This document shows, piece by piece, positions 23,851 to 32,292 of a DNA stretch of 64,000 nt. The DNA is from an uncultured Kiritimatiellota bacterium (GTDB lineage Bacteria > Verrucomicrobiota > Kiritimatiellia > RFP12 > UBA1067), in contig CAKTYZ010000009.1 of assembly GCA_934635225.1 (NCBI GenBank), positions 53,101 to 117,100 on the forward strand, written 5' to 3'. How positions within the stretch are numbered: position 1 is the first letter of the stretch; every line of letters starts with the position of its first letter. The position numbers and the translations under genes are program-made. The notes beneath the pieces were generated by a model, which saw nothing but the letters and a program-made list of their open reading frames with translations, did no database searches and was not told where the DNA came from.

Positions 23851-25868
23851 TGATGCGAACGCTCGCGTTCTCCGGCCTTTTGCTGGCCGTCCCGACTGCG
23901 GTCCGTGCCATGGAGTCGAATGTGTCGTTCTATCCTTCCGACTACGTGCGCGTTGAGGGAATTGCGGGCGGTCGCGTGAAGAACTGTGCGTGGGGACTTG
24001 CCGTTGGCGTTGAGGCCGACCGCCCGTGGAGCGGCGTGCGACTACGCTTTGGCTCACCGCGTGACGTCACCTCGTGGCGCGAGATCGTCGCGTCCGTCAC
24101 GAACCTCACAGACCGTCCGCTCGTGCTGAAACTCCACGCGAAGACGCCCGGGAAGGAGCATAACTTCCTCTTCGGTGAGACGACGCTTGCGCCGTGCGCG
24201 GCGGGCGAGATTGTCGTGCCCATCGCCCCGGGAATCCATCTCTCACCGTTCCAGATCCCTGGGTTGCGCGGCTATGAGACAGACGGTGCGCACCTCACGG
24301 CGGACGACCTGCGCCAGATCGGCCTTGTCAACGTGTTCCGTCCGAGAGGCCCTGACCGCGCGGCGTTCGGAGTCCTCTCGGTCTTCCCGCGCACGCCTCG
24401 GAACGATCCATGGCCGGCGGTCGCGGAGAAGGACTTCTTCCCGTTCGCCGACCGCTTCGGGCAGTACCGCCATGCGGACTGGCCGGGCAAGACGCATGAC
24501 GAAACCGACCTCGTCGCCGCGCGCGCGGAGGAAGACGCTTGGCTATCCGCCCATGCCGAGAGTCCCATTCGCGGCGGTGACCGTTTCGGCGGCTGGTCGG
24601 CGGGACCGCAACTCCGCGCCACTGGGTTCTTCCGCACGGAAAAGGTCAATGGCAGATGGTGGCTCGTCGATCCGGACGGGCGGCTCTTCTGGTCTCAAGG
24701 CATCGTGGGCGTGCGCGTCGGGCACGCGACCGGCGTCTCCGGGCGCGAAAAGCTCTTCGCTTGGTTGCCAGCGAAGGACGATCCTGTCTTCGCCTCGTGC
24801 TGGCGGCGGGTTGGAGGCGGTGCAGCTCGCAGCTTTTATCGGGACTTCGGCCCCTACGAGGAGTTCTCGTTCGCCCGCGCGAACATGATTCGCAAATACG
24901 GTTCGGACTTTCTGCCGGTCCTCACGTCTCTTGTCCACCGGCGTCTTCGGGCTTGGGGCATCAACACGATCGGCAACTGGAGTGATGCCTGGGCACTGGC
25001 GGACGCGCCGTTGCGCACGCCCTATACGGACTGGATCGAATCGAAGGCGCGGCCGATCAAGACGAATCTTCCCGGGCACGACATTCCCGACGTCTTTTCT
25101 CCTGACTTTGCCGTGAACCTCGAAAAGGCCGTCGTCGTACGCGCGAAGCGTAGCGGCGCGGACCCGTGGTGCGTCGGCTGGTTCGTCGACAACGAGATTG
25201 CATGGGGCGAAACGGACGACGCCCTCGCGCGTACGGTGCTTGCCGCGCCGAACGGACAGCCCGCCAAGGCCGCGTTTCTCAAGCGTCTGGCCGAGAAGGG
25301 CATTGACCCCACGAACGTGCCCTACGAGGAATTGTGCGCATTTTCGCGCCTGTTCGAGGAGACCTACTTCTCGACTGTGCGCGCGATGGTGAAAAAGCAC
25401 GCGCCGAACCGCCTCTACCTCGGCTGTCGGTTCCTTTCGCGCAAGGCGGATGCCGTTTGGCGCACGGCCTCGCGCTTCTGCGACGTGATGAGCGTCAACG
25501 TCTACCGTGACGTGCCGTCGGTCGATTTGCCGGACGGTTGCGAGGACCGTCCGCTACTTATTGGCGAATATCACTTTGGGGCTCTCGACCGAGGCCTTTT
25601 GCATGCGGGTCTTGTGCCGGCGCATGACCAGGCAGACCGTGCCGACCGGTATCGGCGGTATGTGCGCGCGGCCTTGGCGTCGAAGCGGATTGTCGGCGCA
25701 CACTGGTTCCTCTGGCGCGATCAGGCCCTTACGGGACGGTCAGATGGCGAATGCTTCCAGAGCGGCTTCCTTGACGTGACAGATCGACCCTATCCTGAAA
25801 TGGTGACGGCCGCATGTGAACTCGCAGGCGAAATCTATCCGAAAATCGAAAAAAAGGAGGCGAAATGA
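23847..25868 (+). CDS. GH50-type (beta-agarase-like) glycoside hydrolase
   Basis: A 673-residue exported enzyme with signal peptide MMMRTLAFSGLLLAVPTAVRA and a strong AAAGGAGG site. It has the same architecture as the enzyme at 8476: an N-terminal sandwich, GFFRTEKVNGRWWLVDPDG, DNEIAWG with acid/base about E450, and IGEYHFGALDRGLLH with nucleophile about E574. It carries an extra insertion around residues 460-500. GH50 enzymes cleave beta-1,4-galactan bonds in agar-like polymers. Its place between GH31 and SUMF1-fold genes, with ATGA overlaps on both sides, supports a role in a multi-step glycan pathway. The exact substrate is unknown. Confidence 0.85.
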   Translation: MMMRTLAFSGLLLAVPTAVRAMESNVSFYPSDYVRVEGIAGGRVKNCAWGLAVGVEADRPWSGVRLRFGSPRDVTSWREIVASVTNLTDRPLVLKLHAKTPGKEHNFLFGETTLAPCAAGEIVVPIAPGIHLSPFQIPGLRGYETDGAHLTADDLRQIGLVNVFRPRGPDRAAFGVLSVFPRTPRNDPWPAVAEKDFFPFADRFGQYRHADWPGKTHDETDLVAARAEEDAWLSAHAESPIRGGDRFGGWSAGPQLRATGFFRTEKVNGRWWLVDPDGRLFWSQGIVGVRVGHATGVSGREKLFAWLPAKDDPVFASCWRRVGGGAARSFYRDFGPYEEFSFARANMIRKYGSDFLPVLTSLVHRRLRAWGINTIGNWSDAWALADAPLRTPYTDWIESKARPIKTNLPGHDIPDVFSPDFAVNLEKAVVVRAKRSGADPWCVGWFVDNEIAWGETDDALARTVLAAPNGQPAKAAFLKRLAEKGIDPTNVPYEELCAFSRLFEETYFSTVRAMVKKHAPNRLYLGCRFLSRKADAVWRTASRFCDVMSVNVYRDVPSVDLPDGCEDRPLLIGEYHFGALDRGLLHAGLVPAHDQADRADRYRRYVRAALASKRIVGAHWFLWRDQALTGRSDGECFQSGFLDVTDRPYPEMVTAACELAGEIYPKIEKKEAK

Positions 25869-27232
25869 GCAACGGAAATCAGAAAAGGGGTCTGCTGGCT
25901 TGCTGTAGTGCGGTTGCGCTGGTCGGTGTGGCATCGGCCGCTGTTCCGCGCATCGCAGACGTCACGGTCTCTGAGAACCCGGACCAGACGCTGATGGTAT
26001 CCTACACGCTGTCGGGCGCTCCGGCAATTGTCACAATGGACCTCGTCACGAACGCCGTGGACGGTGTGGCGGCATCGATTGGTGGTGCGAACATGTGGGA
26101 AATGCACGGCGATGTCGGACGGCTTGTTGGTCTGGACCACGATTTCGCCACGCCTTATGCCGGCGAGATCCGTTGGATTCCCTACCGCACGGGCCTGAAA
26201 GGCGTTGATTTCTCATCCCTGTCCGTTCGGGCGAAGGTAACGGCGTGGGCGACGAATAATCCGCCAGCCTATGCCGTTGTGCGCCTCAACCGCGAGGAAA
26301 GCGATGCCTGGACGAATCGGGCGTACTACGCGTCGCGTGGCGCGGGCCTACGATTCTATCCGTCCGTCGATTATCTGCCGGGTGGACTTCTTGAAAACGA
26401 CGCTTATCGCAAGGACTTCCTCGTGATGAAGCGCGTCTATGCCGCCGGCGTCGAGTGGGTGATGGGTTCGGCCACGAATGCGCCAACTCGCGAACTGGAT
26501 GAGGTGCCGCACCTCGTCTCGTTCAGCCGCGACTACTACCTTGGCGTCTTCGAGATGACGTTTCGCCAGCGGCAGCACATCCAGGGCATTGCATCCCTGA
26601 GTTATGCCTTCAATGGTTACCCCGACTTTGATGAGAAGGCCGTTGCGCCGTGCTATGGCCTCTCCTACGATGGGTTGCGTGGTTCGGCGGCGAATGGCGA
26701 CGTCTCGAACGAACCGTTGCCGGGTACGGACCTCTTCCAGTTGCGCGCGAAGACTGGCATCGCCTTTGACCTGCCGACGGAGGCCGAATGGGAATTTGCC
26801 TGTCGCGCCGGGTTGGAAGGTCCGGCCAATGCCGACGTGGACTGGACGCAAGAGGGTGTCGATTCGATTGCATGGAATACGCATAATGCGACGAACGTGA
26901 TTGATGGCGTGGCGACGCGCGTCGCTCATCGGGTCGGCTCGAAGGCACCAAACGCCTGGGGCTTTTACGACATGCTGGGCAACGCTTGGGAATGCACGCG
27001 TGACATCTACTTGGACGCGTTGCCTTTTGCGGCGACCTTTGGCGGAAAGGGCGTCTCGGAGCCTGTTGTCGATCCTGTCGTACTTAAGGCTGATGGCGGC
27101 ACCAAGCGCGTTCGGCGCGGCGGTGCCCACAATGAGGTCTGGAACGCCAATCGCGCGAGTGCCCGAGGTGGCGGCATGGGGCGCAAGGACACATGGGTCG
27201 GATATCGCGTGCGGTGTGATGCGTCATTTTGA
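25865..27232 (+). CDS. Exported SUMF1/FGE-fold protein, copy 1
   Basis: A 455-residue protein with signal peptide ending ALVGVASA, an N-terminal beta-sandwich of about 120 residues (VTVSENPDQTLMVSYTLSG) and a C-terminal SUMF1 fold. Landmarks are VEWVMGS, TGIAFDLPTEAEWEFACRAG, NAWGFYDMLGNAWECT and VRRGGAHNE. The copper-binding cysteines of true formylglycine-generating enzyme are replaced (E and N at the two positions), and no sulfatase gene is near. It is therefore probably a structural or ligand-binding SUMF1-fold protein. Two paralogues follow at 27249 and 28949. RBS AAAGGAGG; ATGA overlap with GH50. Confidence 0.82.
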   Translation: MSNGNQKRGLLACCSAVALVGVASAAVPRIADVTVSENPDQTLMVSYTLSGAPAIVTMDLVTNAVDGVAASIGGANMWEMHGDVGRLVGLDHDFATPYAGEIRWIPYRTGLKGVDFSSLSVRAKVTAWATNNPPAYAVVRLNREESDAWTNRAYYASRGAGLRFYPSVDYLPGGLLENDAYRKDFLVMKRVYAAGVEWVMGSATNAPTRELDEVPHLVSFSRDYYLGVFEMTFRQRQHIQGIASLSYAFNGYPDFDEKAVAPCYGLSYDGLRGSAANGDVSNEPLPGTDLFQLRAKTGIAFDLPTEAEWEFACRAGLEGPANADVDWTQEGVDSIAWNTHNATNVIDGVATRVAHRVGSKAPNAWGFYDMLGNAWECTRDIYLDALPFAATFGGKGVSEPVVDPVVLKADGGTKRVRRGGAHNEVWNANRASARGGGMGRKDTWVGYRVRCDASF

Positions 27233-27248
27233 CGGAAGGAGGCGAAAG

Positions 27249-28574
27249 ATGAAAAACATGTTTGTGGGATGTATCTGCCTTTCGGTCGGTGTGGTTTTCG
27301 CGACACCGACGGTCCGGATAGATTCGCTTGTGCGGAATGACGATGGTTCGGTGGTCGTCGGCTATGCGCTTTCGGGCGAACGGGCCATCGTTTGCTTTGA
27401 CGTGATGACAAATGGCGTCTCGGTTGGCGGGCAGAATATGTGGCGCGTTCTTGGCGATGTCAATCGTGTCGTTGGGAACGGGCATGACTTCGCAAGTCCG
27501 TACGTTGGCTCGTTCACGTGGTTTACGGCGGGGACGGAACTTGAGAGTGACGGTCTCCCAGATGACGCTACGCTGAAAGTCGAGGTGAACGCCTACGCAC
27601 TCGATAACCCGCCGGACTACATGGCCGTTCATTTGACACTGGCGCGTGCGGGCGCGGACCCCGCCCCGGATGAGCCTGGCTTCGCCGCTCGGTTCTATCC
27701 TGACGAGGCGTCTCTGCCGGGCGGTCTGCTGGAGAATCCGGCCTATCGTGAGACGATTCTCGTGATGCGTCGGATTCACGCCCGAGGCGTGACCTGGAGG
27801 CACGGCGTACCGAAGGCGGTCGGCCTGACAGATCGGCAGGACTTTGAGCTGAATTGCCATGTCCAGCTTACGAACGACTTCTATTTGGGTGTTTTCCGTC
27901 TGACGCGTCACCAATGGCGATATGTCTGGCCGGGCTATTCGGACAAGGTGAGTCGCGATCTCTATCCGTCCGCCAGTGCACACCGGCAGGTTGGCGGCGG
28001 CTCCGCTTCCGTCCGCAACTTGCGTGGCGACGCGGCGAACTCGTCCGCTGTGCTGGAGGTTCCGTCGGCGTCGAGCCGACTGGGACTTTTCCGGGCGCGT
28101 CTGCGTCTCGCGTTTGACATTCCCACGAGCCTTGAATGGGAATACGCCTGCCGCGCGGGAACAGACGGACTCATTTACAACACGTCTGTGTGGAACAAGG
28201 AAAAACTGGAGGAAATCGCCTGGACGAAGGAGAACTCGAATGACATCGACCAGCCGGTCGGTCTGAAGGAGCCGAATCCCTGGGGCCTTCACGATCTCAT
28301 TGGCGGACAGCATGAGATTTGTCGCGATCTTTTTGTCGGGGGTGAGCAATTCTTTGCCCTCTTGAAGGGAAAGGGCTTCTCGGCTGACGATCCCGCCGTC
28401 AATCCCGTCTGTCTCGTCGGCGTGAACGCGAGCGTGACGAACCGCATCCGTGCTGGAAGTTCCCGCAAAGAGAATCCTGCCACCTGTCGCGCGTCCATCC
28501 GCATGAGCGTGCCGGTGACGGACGGATGGGCGTCGGTTCGTTTGTCGTGTCCCGTGGATGTTTGGTGGCTGTGA
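27249..28574 (+). CDS. Exported SUMF1/FGE-fold protein, copy 2
   Basis: A 441-residue paralogue of the preceding gene from ATG 27249 (signal MKNMFVGCICLSVGVVFA). The N-terminal sandwich (RIDSLVRNDDGSVVVGYALSG) and SUMF1 landmarks (LAFDIPTSLEWEYACRAG, NPWGLHDLIGGQHEIC) are conserved, but the usual GNVWEW-like motif has diverged to GGQHEIC. One Cys is near an FGE position (ATCRASIR) while the other is Lys, so oxidase activity is not expected. It is spaced 16 bases after copy 1 with a GGAGG site. Confidence 0.8.
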   Translation: MKNMFVGCICLSVGVVFATPTVRIDSLVRNDDGSVVVGYALSGERAIVCFDVMTNGVSVGGQNMWRVLGDVNRVVGNGHDFASPYVGSFTWFTAGTELESDGLPDDATLKVEVNAYALDNPPDYMAVHLTLARAGADPAPDEPGFAARFYPDEASLPGGLLENPAYRETILVMRRIHARGVTWRHGVPKAVGLTDRQDFELNCHVQLTNDFYLGVFRLTRHQWRYVWPGYSDKVSRDLYPSASAHRQVGGGSASVRNLRGDAANSSAVLEVPSASSRLGLFRARLRLAFDIPTSLEWEYACRAGTDGLIYNTSVWNKEKLEEIAWTKENSNDIDQPVGLKEPNPWGLHDLIGGQHEICRDLFVGGEQFFALLKGKGFSADDPAVNPVCLVGVNASVTNRIRAGSSRKENPATCRASIRMSVPVTDGWASVRLSCPVDVWWL

Positions 28575-28608
28575 AATGTTCAGAAAAACAAGGAAGGGAG
28601 ATAAGACG

Positions 28609-28923
28609 ATGATGAAGATGACATTGGCAGCAGTTCTGTCTGCATGCATGGTCTGTGCTTTGATGGCAGCACCGACATATGAGGAGTTCCTGAACTCGAC
28701 GTTGGATTGGCCGACTGTCTCGTTTCAGGCGACATATGCGGCGAACTTGGAAGCGAGCGTACCTTCGTGTGCCGTCAGCGATCCGTTTGCGTCCTTTTGG
28801 GCTGCGTTCTTCGGCGAGGCCTCCGAAACCGGGTTTGGAATTGAGGTCATGAGCTGGCAGTCGGGAATCTGCCCAGTCTTGGACTGTGCGTTTAGGCCTG
28901 GCGCCCTTCTGTTCGTCCGTTAA
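28609..28923 (+). CDS. Small exported protein, function unknown
   Basis: A 104-residue protein from ATG 28609, which follows GGAAGGGAG. The signal peptide MMKMTLAAVLSACMVCALMAA is clear. The mature ~80 residues contain aromatic-rich stretches (NSTLDWPTVSF, DPFASFWAAFFGEA) and three Cys residues. I do not recognise the family. It is embedded between two SUMF1-fold genes in one transcription unit and may be a partner of them. An upstream in-frame ATG at 28576 would bypass the signal peptide and is less likely. Confidence 0.6.
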   Translation: MMKMTLAAVLSACMVCALMAAPTYEEFLNSTLDWPTVSFQATYAANLEASVPSCAVSDPFASFWAAFFGEASETGFGIEVMSWQSGICPVLDCAFRPGALLFVR

Positions 28924-28948
28924 GTCAAAAGAAGGAAGGAATCCTGCC

Positions 28949-30295
28949 ATGAACATGAAGAACAAGAATCTGATGCTGTTTGCGACGGGACTGGCTTTCA
29001 TAGGCGCCGCGTCGGCGTTTCCGGTCGTCAGCGATGTCGCGATGGAGCAGACAGGTGGCCAGGTCGTCATCAGCTACGCGCTGAACGAACCCGCAATCGT
29101 AACGATTGATGTGCTGACAAACGCTCTTAATGGCATTGGATCGTCCGTTGGGGCTGCGAATCTCTCAGACCTGAAGGGCGATGTTTTTCGCGTTGTCTCC
29201 GCTGGACGGCATGCGATCACATGGCGCCCGCGTAAGACGCCTCTCGGGGCAAGCGACTTCCGGGCAGATGACGGCAGCGTCCGGGTTGAAGTGACGGCGT
29301 GGTCGATAAAGTGCCCGCCTGACTACCTCGTGGTGGACCTCGTGTCGTCGGTGGCGGACAAGTGGACAACGGCACGGTTCTATCCTTCTGCCGACTGGGT
29401 TCCAGGCGGCGTCACGGAGAATCCGGCCTATCGTCGAACTCACCTTTTGATGCGCAAAGTCCCCGCCGCTGGCATCGAGTGGCGCATGGGCTCGACACAG
29501 GGTGACCCGTTGCGCACGCCGGGGCGGGAACTCAATCACCTTGTCGTGCTCACGAAGGACTATTATGTCGGTGTCTTCGAGATGACTCAGTTGCAGTGCC
29601 ATCACGCTTTCGGGCGTGCGGTAAGCAACGTCGCCAGCTTCACGTCATTGGACGAGTGCGAGGAGTCTCCCGCGAATATCTCCTGGGCCACATTGCGCGG
29701 TGCGAGCGGCGGTGTCACACGCCTCGTGCCGAATGACGGCTCTTATCTTGACAGGTTGCGGACAAAGACGGGCATCGCCTTTGACCTGCCGACGGACGCA
29801 CAATGGGAGTTCGCCTGCCGCGCGGGCACGGAGACGACGACTTATAACGCCGATTACCTTGACTGGAACTTTGACAATGCGGATGCGCCCCGGACGGCAC
29901 GGACGCTTGAACGGCTGAATCGCATCGCCTGGACGCTTGCCAATGCGACAAACTTGAACGCAAACGGGGGAAAGGTCTGCCGCGTTCAGCGCGTCGGCCT
30001 TTTGGAGCCGAACGCTTGGGGTCTCTATGACACGCTGGGAAATGCCTGGGAACTGACGCTTGATTGCTATACGCAGGATGGTGCCTACGCCGACACCTTT
30101 GGAGGCAAGGGATATGCCGAACCCGTGGTGGATCCTCTCTGTGCCTCTGCCGGCGGCGCGACTGACCGCATCCGGCGAGGCTCGTGCGCGACAGAAAAGG
30201 GCGGTTTCTTGACGGCGCGCGCCGGGCTTCGCTGGAGTATCCCGGAGACGGAGGGTTGGGGCGGTTGCCGTCTTGTCTGTCCCGTCGGGCTGTAA
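28949..30295 (+). CDS. Exported SUMF1/FGE-fold protein, copy 3
   Basis: A 448-residue paralogue from ATG 28949, following GAAGGAAGG (signal NLMLFATGLAFIGAASA). The sandwich domain (VVISYALNEPAIVTIDVLT) and SUMF1 block (TGIAFDLPTDAQWEFACRAG, NAWGLYDTLGNAWELT) are well conserved with copy 1. Both FGE copper-ligand positions lack Cys. The three copies in tandem, interrupted only by a small exported protein, suggest duplication within the locus. A sulfatase-activating role is unlikely because of the missing residues. Confidence 0.82.
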   Translation: MNMKNKNLMLFATGLAFIGAASAFPVVSDVAMEQTGGQVVISYALNEPAIVTIDVLTNALNGIGSSVGAANLSDLKGDVFRVVSAGRHAITWRPRKTPLGASDFRADDGSVRVEVTAWSIKCPPDYLVVDLVSSVADKWTTARFYPSADWVPGGVTENPAYRRTHLLMRKVPAAGIEWRMGSTQGDPLRTPGRELNHLVVLTKDYYVGVFEMTQLQCHHAFGRAVSNVASFTSLDECEESPANISWATLRGASGGVTRLVPNDGSYLDRLRTKTGIAFDLPTDAQWEFACRAGTETTTYNADYLDWNFDNADAPRTARTLERLNRIAWTLANATNLNANGGKVCRVQRVGLLEPNAWGLYDTLGNAWELTLDCYTQDGAYADTFGGKGYAEPVVDPLCASAGGATDRIRRGSCATEKGGFLTARAGLRWSIPETEGWGGCRLVCPVGL

Positions 30296-30324
30296 GACCA
30301 AAGAACTGACGCGAGGAATTGATC

Positions 30325-32265
30325 ATGCCTGTCATGAGAGATCTTGTTCTGTTGCTGTCGGCGTTGACAGTTTGGGCGGGAGGAGTCGCGCAAGGGGGAG
30401 GATTGACGGTTGAACCCGCGAAGGCTGCGCCCGCGTTCCCGTTCTTCGCCTATCGTTCCTTTCTCCCCGAACATGATGCCATGCGGCGCTTTTCTGAGAA
30501 GGCGGACGTCAACGTCGTCACCCTCTTTCCGGCGAACACGTACAACCTTCTGGGTTTCCCCTACTGCGCCTACCCACTGAACTGGACATGGTGGGGGACA
30601 ATTGACGAGAAGGTGATTGACCGACAGTTTGACGAGGTGATAGCCGTCAATCCGAAAGTGAGGTTCATCTGTCTGGTCGATCTCAACACGCCGATGTGGA
30701 TGTACCGCCGTTTGGGCTTTCAAGGCTACGATTCCTTTTGCGGTCTCTCGAACGCCCTCTGTTCGGACAAGTGGCGTATGGAGACGGAGGCGTATTTGCG
30801 TCTGTTCCTCGCCCATGTCGAGTCGCGTTACTCCGACCGTATGCTTGGGTATGTTCTCGCTTGTGGACGGACGACCGAATGGATCGACTACTCGAACTGG
30901 CATGCCTCGCCAGACAAGACGGAGAAATGGAACGCTTGGCGTCAGGCGAAGGGCCTTGAGCCGGCTCCCGTCCCATCGTTTGAGCGCATCCGCCAGGCGT
31001 CGTTCGACAACCTGATTCGAGACCCCTCGCGTGAACAAGACGTTCTTGACTATGCCGCCTTCTCGAACGAAATCGTTGCGGACGCAATCATTCGCTTCGC
31101 CGCCAAGGCGCGTGAGATAATCCCGCCAGGACGGAAACTGGGTGCGTTTTTCGGCTATGTGCTGCAGTTCTGGAGCCGGGAACTGGTGAGTTGCGGGCAT
31201 CTTGGCTACGAGCGGGTGTTCGCATCGCCTGACTTGGACTTCTTCGTCAGTCCTGGCAATTATGCGGACCGGCGCATGGGCAGTGGGGCGGGCTTCATGA
31301 GCCCGCATGGCACGTGCCGACGCTACGGCAAGACATGGGGCCATGAGATTGACCATTGGATGACAGGCTCAAAGTCGCCGCACGCGGCGATTACGCCGGG
31401 CGCGGACATGATGTGGAAGACCGAGGGGGAGATTCTCGCGGGACTCAAGCGCGAGACGGGCTTTGCGATTGTCGCTGGCGAGTCGCTTTGGTGTTTTGAC
31501 ATGTGGGGCGGCTTCTTCTCGACCGACGCGCAGATGAAGACGCTCGCACGTGCAAAGTCGATCTGGTCATCTGAAGTGGGGCGAGCAGGCGAAGTCCCCG
31601 AGACGGCACTGATTGTTGACCCTCAGTCTCTCCTGCAGATCAATGATCAAGATCGACGGACGCCTCTCCTGTATCGGAATCTTCGTTCGGAGCTGAGTCG
31701 GACGGGTGCTGCGCATGAAGTGTATTCGTTCAACGATCTTGGAGCCGTTGATCTGTCTGCCGTGCGCCTTTTCATCTTCCCCGCGACATTTCTCCTGACG
31801 CCCGAGCGTCGTGCACGGTTGGAGCGCGAGGTTTTCCGCCCGGGAAAGACGGCTCTCTTCCTGTATGCGCCTGGCATTAGCGATGGTCAAACGCTGGACG
31901 TGGCGCGTGTCCGTGGATTGACAGGGACAGACTTTGGCGCGAAGGGTCTCAACTGGACGGAGCGCAACGGATGTCGCATTGCCTATGTGGCGGACTACTC
32001 GTCCGTCACGATGTCGCTTCTGCGCGAGGTGCAGGCGCGCGCGGGAGTCCACTTTTACGCGGATGCTGGTCTGCCAGTGGCGACAAATGGGCGTCTACTC
32101 TCCGTGCATGTTGCCGAGGGTGGACGATACGCGGTCCGACTTCCGTTCCGTGCACGGCGCGTGACAGAACTTTGGTCGGAGCGTGTTGTTGCCGAGGACG
32201 TTGAGGCGTTTGACTACGCGTTTGCCTCGCCGGACACGGCCTTGTTTCGGTTGGAAAAGGAATAA
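30325..32265 (+). CDS. GH42-like TIM-barrel glycoside hydrolase
   Basis: A 646-residue exported protein from ATG 30325 (signal around LLLSALTVWAGG; RBS GCGAGGA). The first ~400 residues read as a TIM barrel resembling GH42 beta-galactosidases (NVVTLFPANTYN, GYVLACGRTTEW with a candidate acid/base Glu). Then comes a Rossmann-like segment (ETALIVDPQSLLQI, RLFIFPATFLLTP) like the GH42 trimerisation domain, and a small C-terminal beta domain. The assignment is by layout, and the motifs are divergent from canonical GH42, so catalytic residues are not certain. It would act on galactosides or related sugars released by the locus. Confidence 0.6.
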   Translation: MPVMRDLVLLLSALTVWAGGVAQGGGLTVEPAKAAPAFPFFAYRSFLPEHDAMRRFSEKADVNVVTLFPANTYNLLGFPYCAYPLNWTWWGTIDEKVIDRQFDEVIAVNPKVRFICLVDLNTPMWMYRRLGFQGYDSFCGLSNALCSDKWRMETEAYLRLFLAHVESRYSDRMLGYVLACGRTTEWIDYSNWHASPDKTEKWNAWRQAKGLEPAPVPSFERIRQASFDNLIRDPSREQDVLDYAAFSNEIVADAIIRFAAKAREIIPPGRKLGAFFGYVLQFWSRELVSCGHLGYERVFASPDLDFFVSPGNYADRRMGSGAGFMSPHGTCRRYGKTWGHEIDHWMTGSKSPHAAITPGADMMWKTEGEILAGLKRETGFAIVAGESLWCFDMWGGFFSTDAQMKTLARAKSIWSSEVGRAGEVPETALIVDPQSLLQINDQDRRTPLLYRNLRSELSRTGAAHEVYSFNDLGAVDLSAVRLFIFPATFLLTPERRARLEREVFRPGKTALFLYAPGISDGQTLDVARVRGLTGTDFGAKGLNWTERNGCRIAYVADYSSVTMSLLREVQARAGVHFYADAGLPVATNGRLLSVHVAEGGRYAVRLPFRARRVTELWSERVVAEDVEAFDYAFASPDTALFRLEKE

Positions 32266-32292
32266 ACGCGAGACTGCGTGAAGGAGTGTGAG

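Noticed and set aside
25865..30295. Formylglycine-generating (sulfatase-activating) enzymes
   Set aside because: The copper-ligand cysteines are not both present in any copy and no sulfatase gene is in the window.
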